Below are positions 9,559 to 18,563 of a DNA stretch of 40,356 bases, one piece after another. The notes below the pieces were generated by a model. That model searched no databases. It was given only the letters and a program-made list of their open reading frames with translations, and was not told the DNA's origin. Origin of the DNA: Deltaproteobacteria bacterium (GTDB taxonomy: Bacteria; Desulfobacterota; Dissulfuribacteria; Dissulfuribacterales; Sh68); the NCBI GenBank assembly GCA_021787835.1, contig JAJYLJ010000005.1, positions 1 through 40,356 of the forward strand, read 5' to 3'. Position 1 is the stretch's first letter; the number at the start of each line of letters is the position of its first letter. A program made the position numbers and the translations under genes.

Positions 9559-10488
9559 TTGATGCAGCAGGCCATGATATTGGCCGCCGGCATGGGTGTC
9601 CGCATGCGGCCTCTCAGTTTAGGTCTTCCAAAACCTCTCTTCCCGGTATTAAACCAGCCTTCAATAAAACGAATACTGCATCACCTTCAAGGGGCTGGCT
9701 TTAAAAAGGCCGTTATAAATACGTTCCATCTGGCCAAATCCTTGACAGACGCCATAAATACATGGAATATTGACATTGAAATAGTCACCATCGTTGAGCC
9801 ATTTCTTCTCGGCACAGGCGGGGCGCTTAAAAACGCCCTGCCCTATTTTGATGAAAATAGTCCTGTTTTATTGATAAACAGTGACGTTGTCACGGATTTA
9901 GACCTCGGCGGTATATTGCAGAGACATTGTCATGGACGCGCTATTGCCACGATGCTTGTGCATGACCGCAATGTCTTCAACAATGTCAAGGTCGAGGATA
10001 GGCGCATCGCGGGTTTTGGATATAATGGCCCTGATGCCCTTGCCTTTACCGGGATATCTGTACTGCAAACCGATTTTATAAACTCTTTTCCAGACCTGTT
10101 CCCTTCATCTCTAATCGAAATCATTTCGATGGCGATCCGCTCCGGCGAGGTCGTTTCCGCGCTTAGGGCTGAATACCTCAAGGCCGACTATATCTGGGAA
10201 GATATAGGAACGGCCGCAGGCTATCTGGCGGCTCACGAGACCCTCTTAAAAGGAGAAAAAAATAATATGCTCGTTGGAAAACGCACAGATATCCCAAAAG
10301 ACCTTTGCCTTAACGGATGGTGCTCTATAGGAAACGACGTGTTTTTTGGCAGGGACATATCCATTTCAAGGGCGGTTGTCTGGGACGGATGCGCCGTAAG
10401 AGACGGCGAAAGGCTCGAAGACTGCATTGTAACACCTTATGGACGGCTCACCCTGACAAAAGACATGGATCAGAAGGGACGCTTATAG
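9559..10488 (+). CDS. Sugar-phosphate nucleotidyltransferase (NTP_transferase family)
   Basis: MILAAGMGVRMRPLSLGLPKPLFPVLNQPSIKRIL nucleotidyltransferase signature; ...INSDVVTDLDL; C-terminal hexapeptide-like region. Confidence 0.88.
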   Translation: MMQQAMILAAGMGVRMRPLSLGLPKPLFPVLNQPSIKRILHHLQGAGFKKAVINTFHLAKSLTDAINTWNIDIEIVTIVEPFLLGTGGALKNALPYFDENSPVLLINSDVVTDLDLGGILQRHCHGRAIATMLVHDRNVFNNVKVEDRRIAGFGYNGPDALAFTGISVLQTDFINSFPDLFPSSLIEIISMAIRSGEVVSALRAEYLKADYIWEDIGTAAGYLAAHETLLKGEKNNMLVGKRTDIPKDLCLNGWCSIGNDVFFGRDISISRAVVWDGCAVRDGERLEDCIVTPYGRLTLTKDMDQKGRL

Positions 10489-10814
10489 TAAAAATTTAAT
10501 GTTTTTCGGCCGGCCAGGCCAGTCTCCGGGTCATAGGCATTCACCTCGACAACATAAGAGCCATTTGCCATTAAATGGGTACCGTACACAAACTCTCCGA
10601 CATTACCAGTGTATTTTAAGGGTATTTCCATTACATTTTCGTCATTATGAAAAAATGTGGCCGTCACCCTGAACCGGCCCGGATCAAATCTGCCTCCCGA
10701 GCATGCCGGAAGCCCGCAATCGAGCGTGACCTGGACCCGGAGTATGATATCCTTTAATGATGCAATGGTGCCAGGATAAGGGGAAAGTATTTGTATAGAA
10801 AGCCGCTCCGCCAT
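10470..10814 (-). CDS. Hypothetical protein, predicted beta-rich (Ig/YtkA-like)
   Basis: Open frame on the minus strand; the ORF-track start at 10853 is TTG, and the ATG at 10814 (MAERLSIQILSPYPG...) is an alternative. No signal peptide. Overlaps the upstream plus-strand gene tail-to-tail. Confidence 0.6.
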   Translation of the reverse strand: MAERLSIQILSPYPGTIASLKDIILRVQVTLDCGLPACSGGRFDPGRFRVTATFFHNDENVMEIPLKYTGNVGEFVYGTHLMANGSYVVEVNAYDPETGLAGRKTLNFYYKRPF

Positions 10815-10993
10815 TTTTAGATAATCTTTAGATATAAAAAGGCATCCGCACAACCGGCAGGCCGCGGCCGGAAGTTGCGTGACTTAATTGCCGTACGGGC
10901 AAACTCAACAAAACACCAAGATACCTATTTATCATTGCCTTTTTAATCAAGCTATAGAATTATAGACAAGCAAATGAAAAAAGGTAAGACGAT

Positions 10994-11602
10994 ATGTTAA
11001 AAATCCTAGGCCTCATGGGTTCCCCACGCCCTGGCGGAAACACCGACATACTTCTTGACAGCTTGCTTCTGAGTGCAAAAGAGGCCGGTGCGGCCATTGA
11101 AAAGGTGCACCTAAACGCCCTTGAGATGTCGCCATGCATTGAATGCGGTGCGTGCAATGAAACGGGTGTGTGTGTCATTACAGATGACATGGCCCCGCTT
11201 TATGGAAAGATCGCGGCGGCCGACTGGATTATCCTTGCCTCACCGATATTTTTTTACAATATCACATCAAGGACACAGGCATTGATTGAAAGGTCCCAGG
11301 CCTGTTGGGCGGGTAAATACCTCCTAAAGCTTGGTCCCTACGGCGGGAAAAAGAGAAAGGGGGTATTCCTTGCCGTTGGAGCCACAAAAGGCAAGATGTT
11401 GTTTGATGGCGTGTTAAAGACCGCGCGCTATTTCTTCGACGCAATAGATGCCGACTTTGAAGGCGCACTGCTATATAGAGGGATAGAGGCCAAGGGAGAT
11501 GTGCGAAAACACCCCCGCGCCCTGGAAGAAGCTTCCGGGCTGGGAAATGCCATTGCAAAAGGACTCGATTTATCGACCATAACTTATCTCTATCACCCAT
11601 AA
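10994..11602 (+). CDS. NADPH-dependent FMN reductase / flavodoxin-like family protein
   Basis: LKILGLMGSPRPGGNTDILLDSLL (FMN-phosphate loop), CIECGACNETGVCVITDDM. Confidence 0.92.
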   Translation: MLKILGLMGSPRPGGNTDILLDSLLLSAKEAGAAIEKVHLNALEMSPCIECGACNETGVCVITDDMAPLYGKIAAADWIILASPIFFYNITSRTQALIERSQACWAGKYLLKLGPYGGKKRKGVFLAVGATKGKMLFDGVLKTARYFFDAIDADFEGALLYRGIEAKGDVRKHPRALEEASGLGNAIAKGLDLSTITYLYHP

Positions 11603-11651
11603 AAAAACATGGTATAATTTTGAACTTTAATAATTTTAAACGGGCATAGAG

Positions 11652-12245
11652 ATGACCTTGAAAACAAATTACCTGCCGCTAATTGAAAAGACCATGCAAG
11701 ATCTCATCAAGGCCTGCTCAGATACGGTGGCGTCTTGCCACGCAGAACTTTTGAAATTGGGCGGATGGATTTGCGAGGCCCTTAATGACAACGGGAAACT
11801 CCTCATCTTCGGCAATGGAGGAAGCGCTGCTGACTCACAGCACATAGCGGCCGAATTTATAAACAGATTCCGCCTTGAAAGAAGACCGCTTCCAGCCATA
11901 GCCCTCACTACCGATACCTCTATACTTACGGCCATATCCAACGACTATGACTTTGATTTGATTTTCTCGAAACAAATCGAAGCGTTGGCGGCATCCAGGG
12001 ATATTGTGCTGGGAATAAGTACAAGCGGGGACTCCCGTAATGTTTTAACGGCCCTGGATGCCGCTAGGGACAAGGGGGCAAAAACAGCGGTGTTCACAGG
12101 GAAAACAGGTGGAGAAGCGGCAAAACACGCAGACCTCGTGCTTTCCGCGGCGTCAACGGATACGCCGCGCATCCAAGAGATCCACATATTTCTAGCCCAC
12201 ATCCTATGTGATATAGTCGAACAAGATATATTTGGCGCAAGATGA
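11652..12245 (+). CDS. gmhA: SIS-domain phosphoheptose isomerase
   Basis: LLIFGNGGSAADSQHIAAEFINRF, ALTTDTSILTAISNDYDFDLIFSKQIEAL, GISTSGDSRNVLTAL, STDTPRIQEIHIFLAHILCDIVEQ. Confidence 0.95.
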   Translation: MTLKTNYLPLIEKTMQDLIKACSDTVASCHAELLKLGGWICEALNDNGKLLIFGNGGSAADSQHIAAEFINRFRLERRPLPAIALTTDTSILTAISNDYDFDLIFSKQIEALAASRDIVLGISTSGDSRNVLTALDAARDKGAKTAVFTGKTGGEAAKHADLVLSAASTDTPRIQEIHIFLAHILCDIVEQDIFGAR

Positions 12246-13195
12246 GCATTCCCGAACCGATTGACCTTAAGGGCCTCAATACCTATTCACTCTATGAACG
12301 GACCAGCAAGGTCACGGTAAACGACTTTGCAAGACCGGTAAGGGCCGGGCTAAGCCTTAGAGATTTTATGGACCTGCTGCCAGATCAACTCGCCGCCAGG
12401 GACCTGAGGGCCACTGTCCGCGCCGTCTGCACCGCGGTCGGCATGGCAAGACCCGTAATCCTCGCGATGGGCGCCCATGTCATAAAGGTCGGGCTCAATC
12501 CGGTAATAATAGGCCTTATGGAGCGAGGGGTCATATCCTGTATCGCGCTTAATGGAGCCGGCATCGTTCATGACTCCGAGATAGCTATGGCTGGTAAGAC
12601 GTCGGAGGACGTCACGGCGGTCTTGGGCGAAGGGCGTTTCGGGGCGGCGAAAGAGACGGGGGAGTTTTTAAACACGGCCATTAACAAGGCGGCCGGGGAC
12701 GGAATTGGACTGGGCCAAGGGGTTGGAGCGGCTCTCCTCGAGGCCGGCTTCCCACACAACGACAAGAGCCTTCTCGCAACCGCCGCCAGACTTGCTATCC
12801 CTGTTACAGTTCATGTGGCTATCGGCACGGATATAATACACATACACCCTGACACTGACGGATCATCCATAGGAAAGGCCTCTCATCATGACTTCCGTAT
12901 ATTCTGCGCCATGGTCTCGAGGCTTAACCAAGGCGTGCTTTTACACTTCGGCTCGGCGGTTATACTGCCGGAGGTATTTTTAAAGGCGCTTACGCTCGTC
13001 AGAAATCTCGGATATCAAGTAAAGGATTTTACAACAGTGAACTTTGATTTCATTCGTCACTACAGACCCCTGACAAACATAGTCCATAGACCTACTCTTG
13101 AAGGCGGCCGCGGGTTTTCCATCACGGGTCATCATGAAATAATGCTGCCCCTGCTCGCGGCGGCTATAATCGACGGTCTTGAAACGAATCAATAG
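12242..13195 (+). CDS. Conserved protein of uncertain function (tentatively deoxyhypusine-synthase-like)
   Basis: 4-nt overlap with gmhA; conserved-looking motifs NGAGIVHDSEIAMAGKTSEDV and VHVAIGTDIIHIHPDTDGSSIG. Family assignment is from memory and tentative. Confidence 0.65.
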   Translation: MSIPEPIDLKGLNTYSLYERTSKVTVNDFARPVRAGLSLRDFMDLLPDQLAARDLRATVRAVCTAVGMARPVILAMGAHVIKVGLNPVIIGLMERGVISCIALNGAGIVHDSEIAMAGKTSEDVTAVLGEGRFGAAKETGEFLNTAINKAAGDGIGLGQGVGAALLEAGFPHNDKSLLATAARLAIPVTVHVAIGTDIIHIHPDTDGSSIGKASHHDFRIFCAMVSRLNQGVLLHFGSAVILPEVFLKALTLVRNLGYQVKDFTTVNFDFIRHYRPLTNIVHRPTLEGGRGFSITGHHEIMLPLLAAAIIDGLETNQ

Positions 13196-13221
13196 CCAAA
13201 ATTTCCAAATGGAGGTTGAAT

Positions 13222-13452
13222 ATGCCTATATATGAGTTCATATGTTCCGACTGTGGAGGGGAATTCGAGGCGCTGGTAATGGGGGCATCACCTGATATCA
13301 AGTGCCCGAAATGCGGCGGCGATAAGGTGCAAAAAAAGATGTCCGTATGCGCGATCAAGGCTGGATATAAATTTATCGGTACGGGCAAAAAGGCCTCCTC
13401 TGGCGGCTGCGGCGGCTGCAGCAGTTCAAACTGCGGTTCCTGTGGAGGCTAA
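13222..13452 (+). CDS. FmdB-family zinc-ribbon regulatory protein
   Basis: MPIYEFICSDCGGEFEALV...IKCPKCGGDKVQKKMS; Cys/Gly-rich tail. ATG at 13222 after GGAGG; the ORF track begins two codons earlier. Confidence 0.9.
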   Translation: MPIYEFICSDCGGEFEALVMGASPDIKCPKCGGDKVQKKMSVCAIKAGYKFIGTGKKASSGGCGGCSSSNCGSCGG

Positions 13453-13454
13453 AA

Positions 13455-14393
13455 TTGAAGGAGCGGCCAATCTTAAAACTAGGGACAAGGAAAAGTCTTC
13501 TAGCCCTTACACAAAGCACCTGGGTAAAAAACCGGCTCGAAATCCTCAGGCCCGGCATCACTATAGAGCTTGTAAAGATAACCACGAGGGGAGATAAGAT
13601 ACTGGATGTCCCCCTTGCGATGATCGGCGGCAAGGGGCTCTTCGTCAAGGAGATCGAAGACGCCCTTTTAAAAAAAGAGATAGATCTTGCGGTACACAGC
13701 CTTAAGGATGTTCCGACCGAACTGCCGGAGGGTCTCGAGGTCAGCATCTTCCCTGAAAGAGAAGATGCGCGCGACGCCTTTATCTCAAGGAAAGGGCTGC
13801 CTATCGACAGGCTGCCACCCGGCGCAAGGGTGGGCACGAGCAGCCTTAGGAGGATCGCCCAGCTCAAGGCGATGCGGCCCGACCTGGAGGTCGTCTCCCT
13901 GAGAGGCAACCTGGACACAAGGCTCAAGAAGCTATATGATAAAAAATTTGACGCCATAATACTGGCGGCGGCAGGCCTTAAAAGGCTCGGCCTTGAAAAA
14001 AACGTGACCCACTATATGCAGCAAGGCGTCATGGTCCCGGCGATAGGTCAAGGTGCCCTGGGAATAGAATTTAGAAGCGGCGATACGGAACTTCGCGGCA
14101 CACTCGGTCTTATCCATCACGAAAATACGGCGACATGCGTAAAGGCCGAACGCGCCTTCCTTGTAAAGCTCGGAGGCGGCTGCCAGGTGCCCATAGGGGC
14201 CTTCGCCGAGCTTAAAGGCCCCGACCGGATGATCCTCACCGGCTTGGTGGGGAATGAAACCGGAACAAGGATAATAAAGATGCAAAAAGAGGCCCGTAGA
14301 GACCTGGCCGAATGGCTGGGCGGCTCTCTCGGAGAAGAGATGCTCGCAGCCGGCGGCTCTGAAATACTCAAGGAAGTATATGCGAAAGGATAG
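13455..14393 (+). CDS. hemC: Hydroxymethylbilane synthase (porphobilinogen deaminase)
   Basis: LKLGTRKSLLALTQSTWV, GKGLFVKEIEDALL, DLAVHSLKDVPTELPEGL, GTSSLRRIAQL, RAFLVKLGGGCQVPIGAFA. TTG start. Confidence 0.97.
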   Translation: MKERPILKLGTRKSLLALTQSTWVKNRLEILRPGITIELVKITTRGDKILDVPLAMIGGKGLFVKEIEDALLKKEIDLAVHSLKDVPTELPEGLEVSIFPEREDARDAFISRKGLPIDRLPPGARVGTSSLRRIAQLKAMRPDLEVVSLRGNLDTRLKKLYDKKFDAIILAAAGLKRLGLEKNVTHYMQQGVMVPAIGQGALGIEFRSGDTELRGTLGLIHHENTATCVKAERAFLVKLGGGCQVPIGAFAELKGPDRMILTGLVGNETGTRIIKMQKEARRDLAEWLGGSLGEEMLAAGGSEILKEVYAKG

Positions 14394-15966
14394 AAAGATA
14401 AACCAGGCAGAGGCAGAAAAGATAAATGGGCCCGGGAAGGTATATCTTGTAGGCGCAGGCCCAGGAGACCCCGGTCTTTTGACATTAAAGGGCAAGGAAA
14501 TAATAGAAACCTCAGATGTTATAATCTATGACCGGCTTGCGAGCCCCAGGCTCATGGCCTTTGCCAGAAAAGACGCAGAACGCATATATGTAGGAAAACG
14601 CACAGGGGCCCACGCCGTCTCGCAAGAGGAAATAAACAGGATTATAGTTGAAAAGGCCTGCGAAGGAAAACTTGTCTGCAGGCTTAAAGGCGGCGACCCA
14701 TTTATTTTCGGGCGCGGGGCCGAGGAGGCGCAGGCTCTTGTCAGCGCCGGGATACCTTTTGAGATAGTCCCTGGCGTGACCTCCGCCATAGCCGTTCCAG
14801 CCTATGCCGGCATACCCTTGACCCACAGGTCCCACACCGCATCAGTAGCCTTCATAACCGGACATCGCAAATTCGACGCCGAGGAAGCTGATGTAGACTG
14901 GGAAGGACTTGCCAAAGGTGTCGGCACCCTCGTCTTTCTCATGGGCATGAAAAACCTGCCCAACATAGTCAAGGAACTAATAAAATATGGACGCCCTGCC
15001 AACACGCCAGCAGCCGTCATAAACTGGGGGACCACGCCATTTCACAAGTCTGTCGTAGGGACCCTTGAAGACATCGCCCAGAAAGTGAATGACGCCGGCA
15101 TAAAACCACCCTCCATAATAGTTGTGGGCACCGTGGTAGGTCTTAAAGACGAGATAGACTGGTTTGAAACCAGACCACTTTTAGGAAAAAGGGCGCTTAT
15201 AACACGTACCAGAAGCCAGGCAAGCAGCCTTGCCAATTTATTGGAAAAAAAGGGGGCTTACCCGATAGAGCTTCCGACCATAGCAACCGTAGCACCCGAA
15301 GATCAAAGCGGTCTTGACGGCGCCCTATCGCGGCTTTCATCCTTTGACTGGGTGGTCTTCAGCAGTGAAAATGCGGTCCGCTTTTTCTTTGACCGGCTCC
15401 TTGCACTGGGATTTGATCTCAGGGCCTTATCCAACATCAAGATCGCGGCCATGGGGGCCGCGACTGCCGAAAACATCGCGTCGTTCAATCTAAAAACTGA
15501 CCTGATCCCTGAAAATTTCAAAGCCGAGGACCTTGTGGACGCCTTCAGAAAATTGGGTCTAAAAGAAGGCGCAAAGGTATTCATACCAAGGGCGGAAAAG
15601 GCAAGAGACGTCCTCCCAGAAGGGCTTAGAGGGCTTGGCGCAAAGGTGGAGACCGCGGCCGCCTACAGAACCATTGCCCCGACACCAGAACCTGGCGTAT
15701 TGGAAGAATTGAGAGACGGCGGGGCCGATATCATCACATTCACAAGCTCATCCACAGTCAAAAATTTCTTCGCCGTCATACCAAAGGAATTAAAGGAACA
15801 ACTGGTCAAAAAGGCCGCCATCGCCTGCATCGGGCCCATCACGGCAAAAACCGCCAGCGATCTTGGACTCAAAGTTGACATAGAGCCAGATAAATCCACC
15901 ATGGCCGGGCTCGTTGAGGCCATCGAGGCCTATTTTGCGAAAAGCCGCACCCAAGCCAACGATTGA
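14380..15966 (+). CDS. cobA-hemD: Uroporphyrinogen-III C-methyltransferase / uroporphyrinogen-III synthase fusion
   Basis: N-terminal VYLVGAGPGDPGLLTLKG, LVCRLKGGDPFIFGRGAEEA, VPGVTSAIAVPAYAGIPLTHR (SUMT); C-terminal HemD-like region GKRALITRTRSQASSLANLLEKKGA ... ITFTSSSTVKNFF. Confidence 0.96.
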   Translation: MRKDRKINQAEAEKINGPGKVYLVGAGPGDPGLLTLKGKEIIETSDVIIYDRLASPRLMAFARKDAERIYVGKRTGAHAVSQEEINRIIVEKACEGKLVCRLKGGDPFIFGRGAEEAQALVSAGIPFEIVPGVTSAIAVPAYAGIPLTHRSHTASVAFITGHRKFDAEEADVDWEGLAKGVGTLVFLMGMKNLPNIVKELIKYGRPANTPAAVINWGTTPFHKSVVGTLEDIAQKVNDAGIKPPSIIVVGTVVGLKDEIDWFETRPLLGKRALITRTRSQASSLANLLEKKGAYPIELPTIATVAPEDQSGLDGALSRLSSFDWVVFSSENAVRFFFDRLLALGFDLRALSNIKIAAMGAATAENIASFNLKTDLIPENFKAEDLVDAFRKLGLKEGAKVFIPRAEKARDVLPEGLRGLGAKVETAAAYRTIAPTPEPGVLEELRDGGADIITFTSSSTVKNFFAVIPKELKEQLVKKAAIACIGPITAKTASDLGLKVDIEPDKSTMAGLVEAIEAYFAKSRTQAND

Positions 15967-16759
15967 CGCCTCGCTTCTTAAGCCGAGGTTTGAAGACCTT
16001 TACGGCAGATTCAACAGAAAAGACCTGGTCCACCCTGACCCGCTTGAATTTCTATATAACTACCCTCATCTGATGGACAGGGAGATCGTGGGTTTGATAG
16101 CCTCATCGCTCGCATACGGAAGGGTGGCACAGATACTAAAAAGTGTCTCCGTCATACTGGGCCGGATGCCCGAGCCCGCAAGATTTCTCTCCAGGGCTGG
16201 CTGGCAGGAGATAAAAGACACATTCGATGGATTCAGACACCGTTTTACAAGCGGGCAAGAAATCGCAATGCTCCTCTTTGGCGCGAAAAGAACGATAGAG
16301 ACCCATAGCTGTCTGGAAAGATACCTTGTTTCATGTCTTGACAAGACGGATGGTGATATGGTCAAGGCCCTTTCCAGATTCACGAAAGGCATCTGGGGCG
16401 TCTCTGGCGTAAAATCAATGTCTCTTCTTCCGGACCCGGCCTTGGGAAGCGCATGCAAGAGGCTTTTCCTTTACTTGAGGTGGATGGTCCGCCGCGATCA
16501 GGTTGACCCAGGGGGTTGGACAGGCATTCGCCCATCTGATCTAGTGATACCCCTTGATACACACATGTTCAGACTCTCCCGGGGCATCGGTTTCACAGAT
16601 AGACGGCAGGCCGATCTCAAGGCCGCGCTGGAGATCACAAAACGCTTTCGTGAACTAGAGCCATGCGACCCTGTCAAATACGACTTTGCGCTCACACGCT
16701 TCGGCATAAGGCCTGAAATGGATTACAATACCTTGATCGGCCATCTTGCAAGACGCTGA
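15914..16759 (+). CDS. TIGR02757 / DUF2400 family protein
   Basis: DPLEFLYNYPHLMDREIVGLIASSLAYGRVAQILKSV ... LVIPLDTHMFRLSRGIGFTDRRQADLKAALEITKRFRELEPCDPVKYDFALTRFGI. TTG start; overlaps the previous gene by about 53 nt, so a later start is possible. Confidence 0.88.
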   Translation: MRPSRPILRKAAPKPTIDASLLKPRFEDLYGRFNRKDLVHPDPLEFLYNYPHLMDREIVGLIASSLAYGRVAQILKSVSVILGRMPEPARFLSRAGWQEIKDTFDGFRHRFTSGQEIAMLLFGAKRTIETHSCLERYLVSCLDKTDGDMVKALSRFTKGIWGVSGVKSMSLLPDPALGSACKRLFLYLRWMVRRDQVDPGGWTGIRPSDLVIPLDTHMFRLSRGIGFTDRRQADLKAALEITKRFRELEPCDPVKYDFALTRFGIRPEMDYNTLIGHLARR

Positions 16760-16775
16760 GGCAACCACCTGAAAA

Positions 16776-17516
16776 CTAAAAAACACCCTTTATCGGGACC
16801 AACTCTATGTCTCCCCATGCCCCGAGCCTCGCACCCTTGATTATAATGCCTCCCATTACGCCGTTTATCCTACCCATGACCTCAAGACCTGCATTTATGT
16901 CGTTTTCGGTCTTCACGATATTGCCAACGGCCGTTGCAGCCGCGTCGGCAAGGGCGGTGGATTTGGATACGACCGTCACCGCGTCGGCCTTTCCGAAGCT
17001 CTTCGAGTGTCCGACAGTGCCAGACGAAGTACAGACCCCGACCGGAGTCTTTTCAGGACTAATTGCAAGGCCGACCTTTCCGCTAAGAGGTGATTTGCCG
17101 GCCCATATGGCCGATATAAGGGGTTCTTTGTCTATCGAAATAAATATGTCTCCTCCATTCTCGACTATGACTTCATCAGGCGCCAGGGATAAACACCTCA
17201 TGCCTACATATTCGGCCACCGCCCCTGCGACCGCAGCCATCGGGCCGACGGCGGCGGCAAGACCTGCCTCGATCATGTCTCTTATGATAGGCGGGGCAAG
17301 CGGATCAGGAGGAAGCGACGCGTAGCTCTTTAAAAAATACGGGCGCATGGCCCCATATTCTTCGATGGCCAGCCTAGCCTCGATCACCCATTCCGAAACC
17401 TTAACGCAAAGGTCCTTCCCTGTCTGGACATGAAGGTCGGTCTCCTTATGGCGGACCTCAAAAGAGACGAGCCCCTTTCTCGCCATAAAGGCTCGATAGG
17501 TGCGCCTTTCGCCCAC
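16776..17516 (-). CDS. UPF0280 family (ApbE-superfamily-like) protein
   Basis: ERRTYRAFMARKGLVSFEVRHKETDLHVQTGKDL..., AAVGPMAAVAGAVAEYVG, DEVIVENGGDIFI, GVCTSSGTVGHSKSFGKADAVTVV. Confidence 0.88.
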   Translation of the reverse strand: MGERRTYRAFMARKGLVSFEVRHKETDLHVQTGKDLCVKVSEWVIEARLAIEEYGAMRPYFLKSYASLPPDPLAPPIIRDMIEAGLAAAVGPMAAVAGAVAEYVGMRCLSLAPDEVIVENGGDIFISIDKEPLISAIWAGKSPLSGKVGLAISPEKTPVGVCTSSGTVGHSKSFGKADAVTVVSKSTALADAAATAVGNIVKTENDINAGLEVMGRINGVMGGIIIKGARLGAWGDIELVPIKGVF

Positions 17517-17519
17517 TAC

Positions 17520-18563
17520 TTAACACCAAGCGCCGGCCAGACCGGACAATTCTGCATTGAGCGGTCTTGAAAGAAGGTCCCTTACTGCATCCGCCGGATT
17601 CTTGCCCTTGTATATTACGTCATGAACCTGGGCCGTGATGGGTGTCTCGACCCTATATTTTCTGGCCATGTTATAGGCGGAGCGCGAAGACCTTACGCCT
17701 TCGGCTACCATTTTCATACCGCCAAGAACGGCATCTATAGGGATGCCGCGGCCCAATTTAAGGCCTACCTGGCGGTTCCTGCTAAGGTCTCCGGTACAGG
17801 TAAGCACCAGGTCTCCAAGACCGGCGAGACCTGAAAATGTCAGAGGATTGGCCCCAAGACGCACCCCTAGGCGGCTCATCTCTGCAAGCCCGCGCGTTAT
17901 AAGGGCGGCCCTCGTATTCGCTCCGAAGCCCATGCCGTCTGATATCCCCACCGCAATGGCCATCACGTTTTTAAGCGCGCCTCCAAGCTCAACACCGATA
18001 ACATCTTGGCTTGTATAGACCCTGAATGTCTCGGTGGAAAAAAGCGCCTGGATATCCTTGCAAAGCTGACTGTCGCGGCCGGCAAGCGTTATGGCCGTAG
18101 GGACCGATGCGGCCACTTCCTCCGCGAAACTGGGCCCGGAAAGCACGGCCAGCCTCCGGCCAAGTGACGGCGGGAGTATCTCTTCAAGCACGCCGGTCAT
18201 CGTAAGAAACGTCTCGTTCTCTATGCCTTTTGTGGCTGACACCACCGCCCTTGGATTCCGCGATAGACAAAAGGTCTCAAGGACGTCCGAAACGGCGCTT
18301 GCAACACCTCTTAGACCATGCGAAGGCACGGCAAACAGCAGCACGTCCTTATTGCTTAAGGCCTCCGAAAGATCTGATTGAATAGATAATATATCCGGGA
18401 ATACGACACCTGGAAGATAGACTGGATTCTCCCTGAGCCTTGCCATTTCCTTGGCAAAGGCCTGGCTCCTCGCCCACAGGACCACATCGAGCCCTTTCCT
18501 GGCAAAAAGTATGGCAAGGCATGTCCCCCAGCTGCCCGCTCCTATCACCGCTATCCGGCTCAT
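17520..18563 (-). CDS. gpsA: NAD(P)H-dependent glycerol-3-phosphate dehydrogenase
   Basis: [102 protein letters not shown]. Confidence 0.97.
   Translation of the reverse strand: MSRIAVIGAGSWGTCLAILFARKGLDVVLWARSQAFAKEMARLRENPVYLPGVVFPDILSIQSDLSEALSNKDVLLFAVPSHGLRGVASAVSDVLETFCLSRNPRAVVSATKGIENETFLTMTGVLEEILPPSLGRRLAVLSGPSFAEEVAASVPTAITLAGRDSQLCKDIQALFSTETFRVYTSQDVIGVELGGALKNVMAIAVGISDGMGFGANTRAALITRGLAEMSRLGVRLGANPLTFSGLAGLGDLVLTCTGDLSRNRQVGLKLGRGIPIDAVLGGMKMVAEGVRSSRSAYNMARKYRVETPITAQVHDVIYKGKNPADAVRDLLSRPLNAELSGLAGAWC

Noticed and set aside
13455-14393. Long minus-strand ORFs (13373-13957, 13932-14495) opposite hemC
   Set aside because: Shadow ORFs on the complement of a GC-rich conserved gene with clear HemC motifs.
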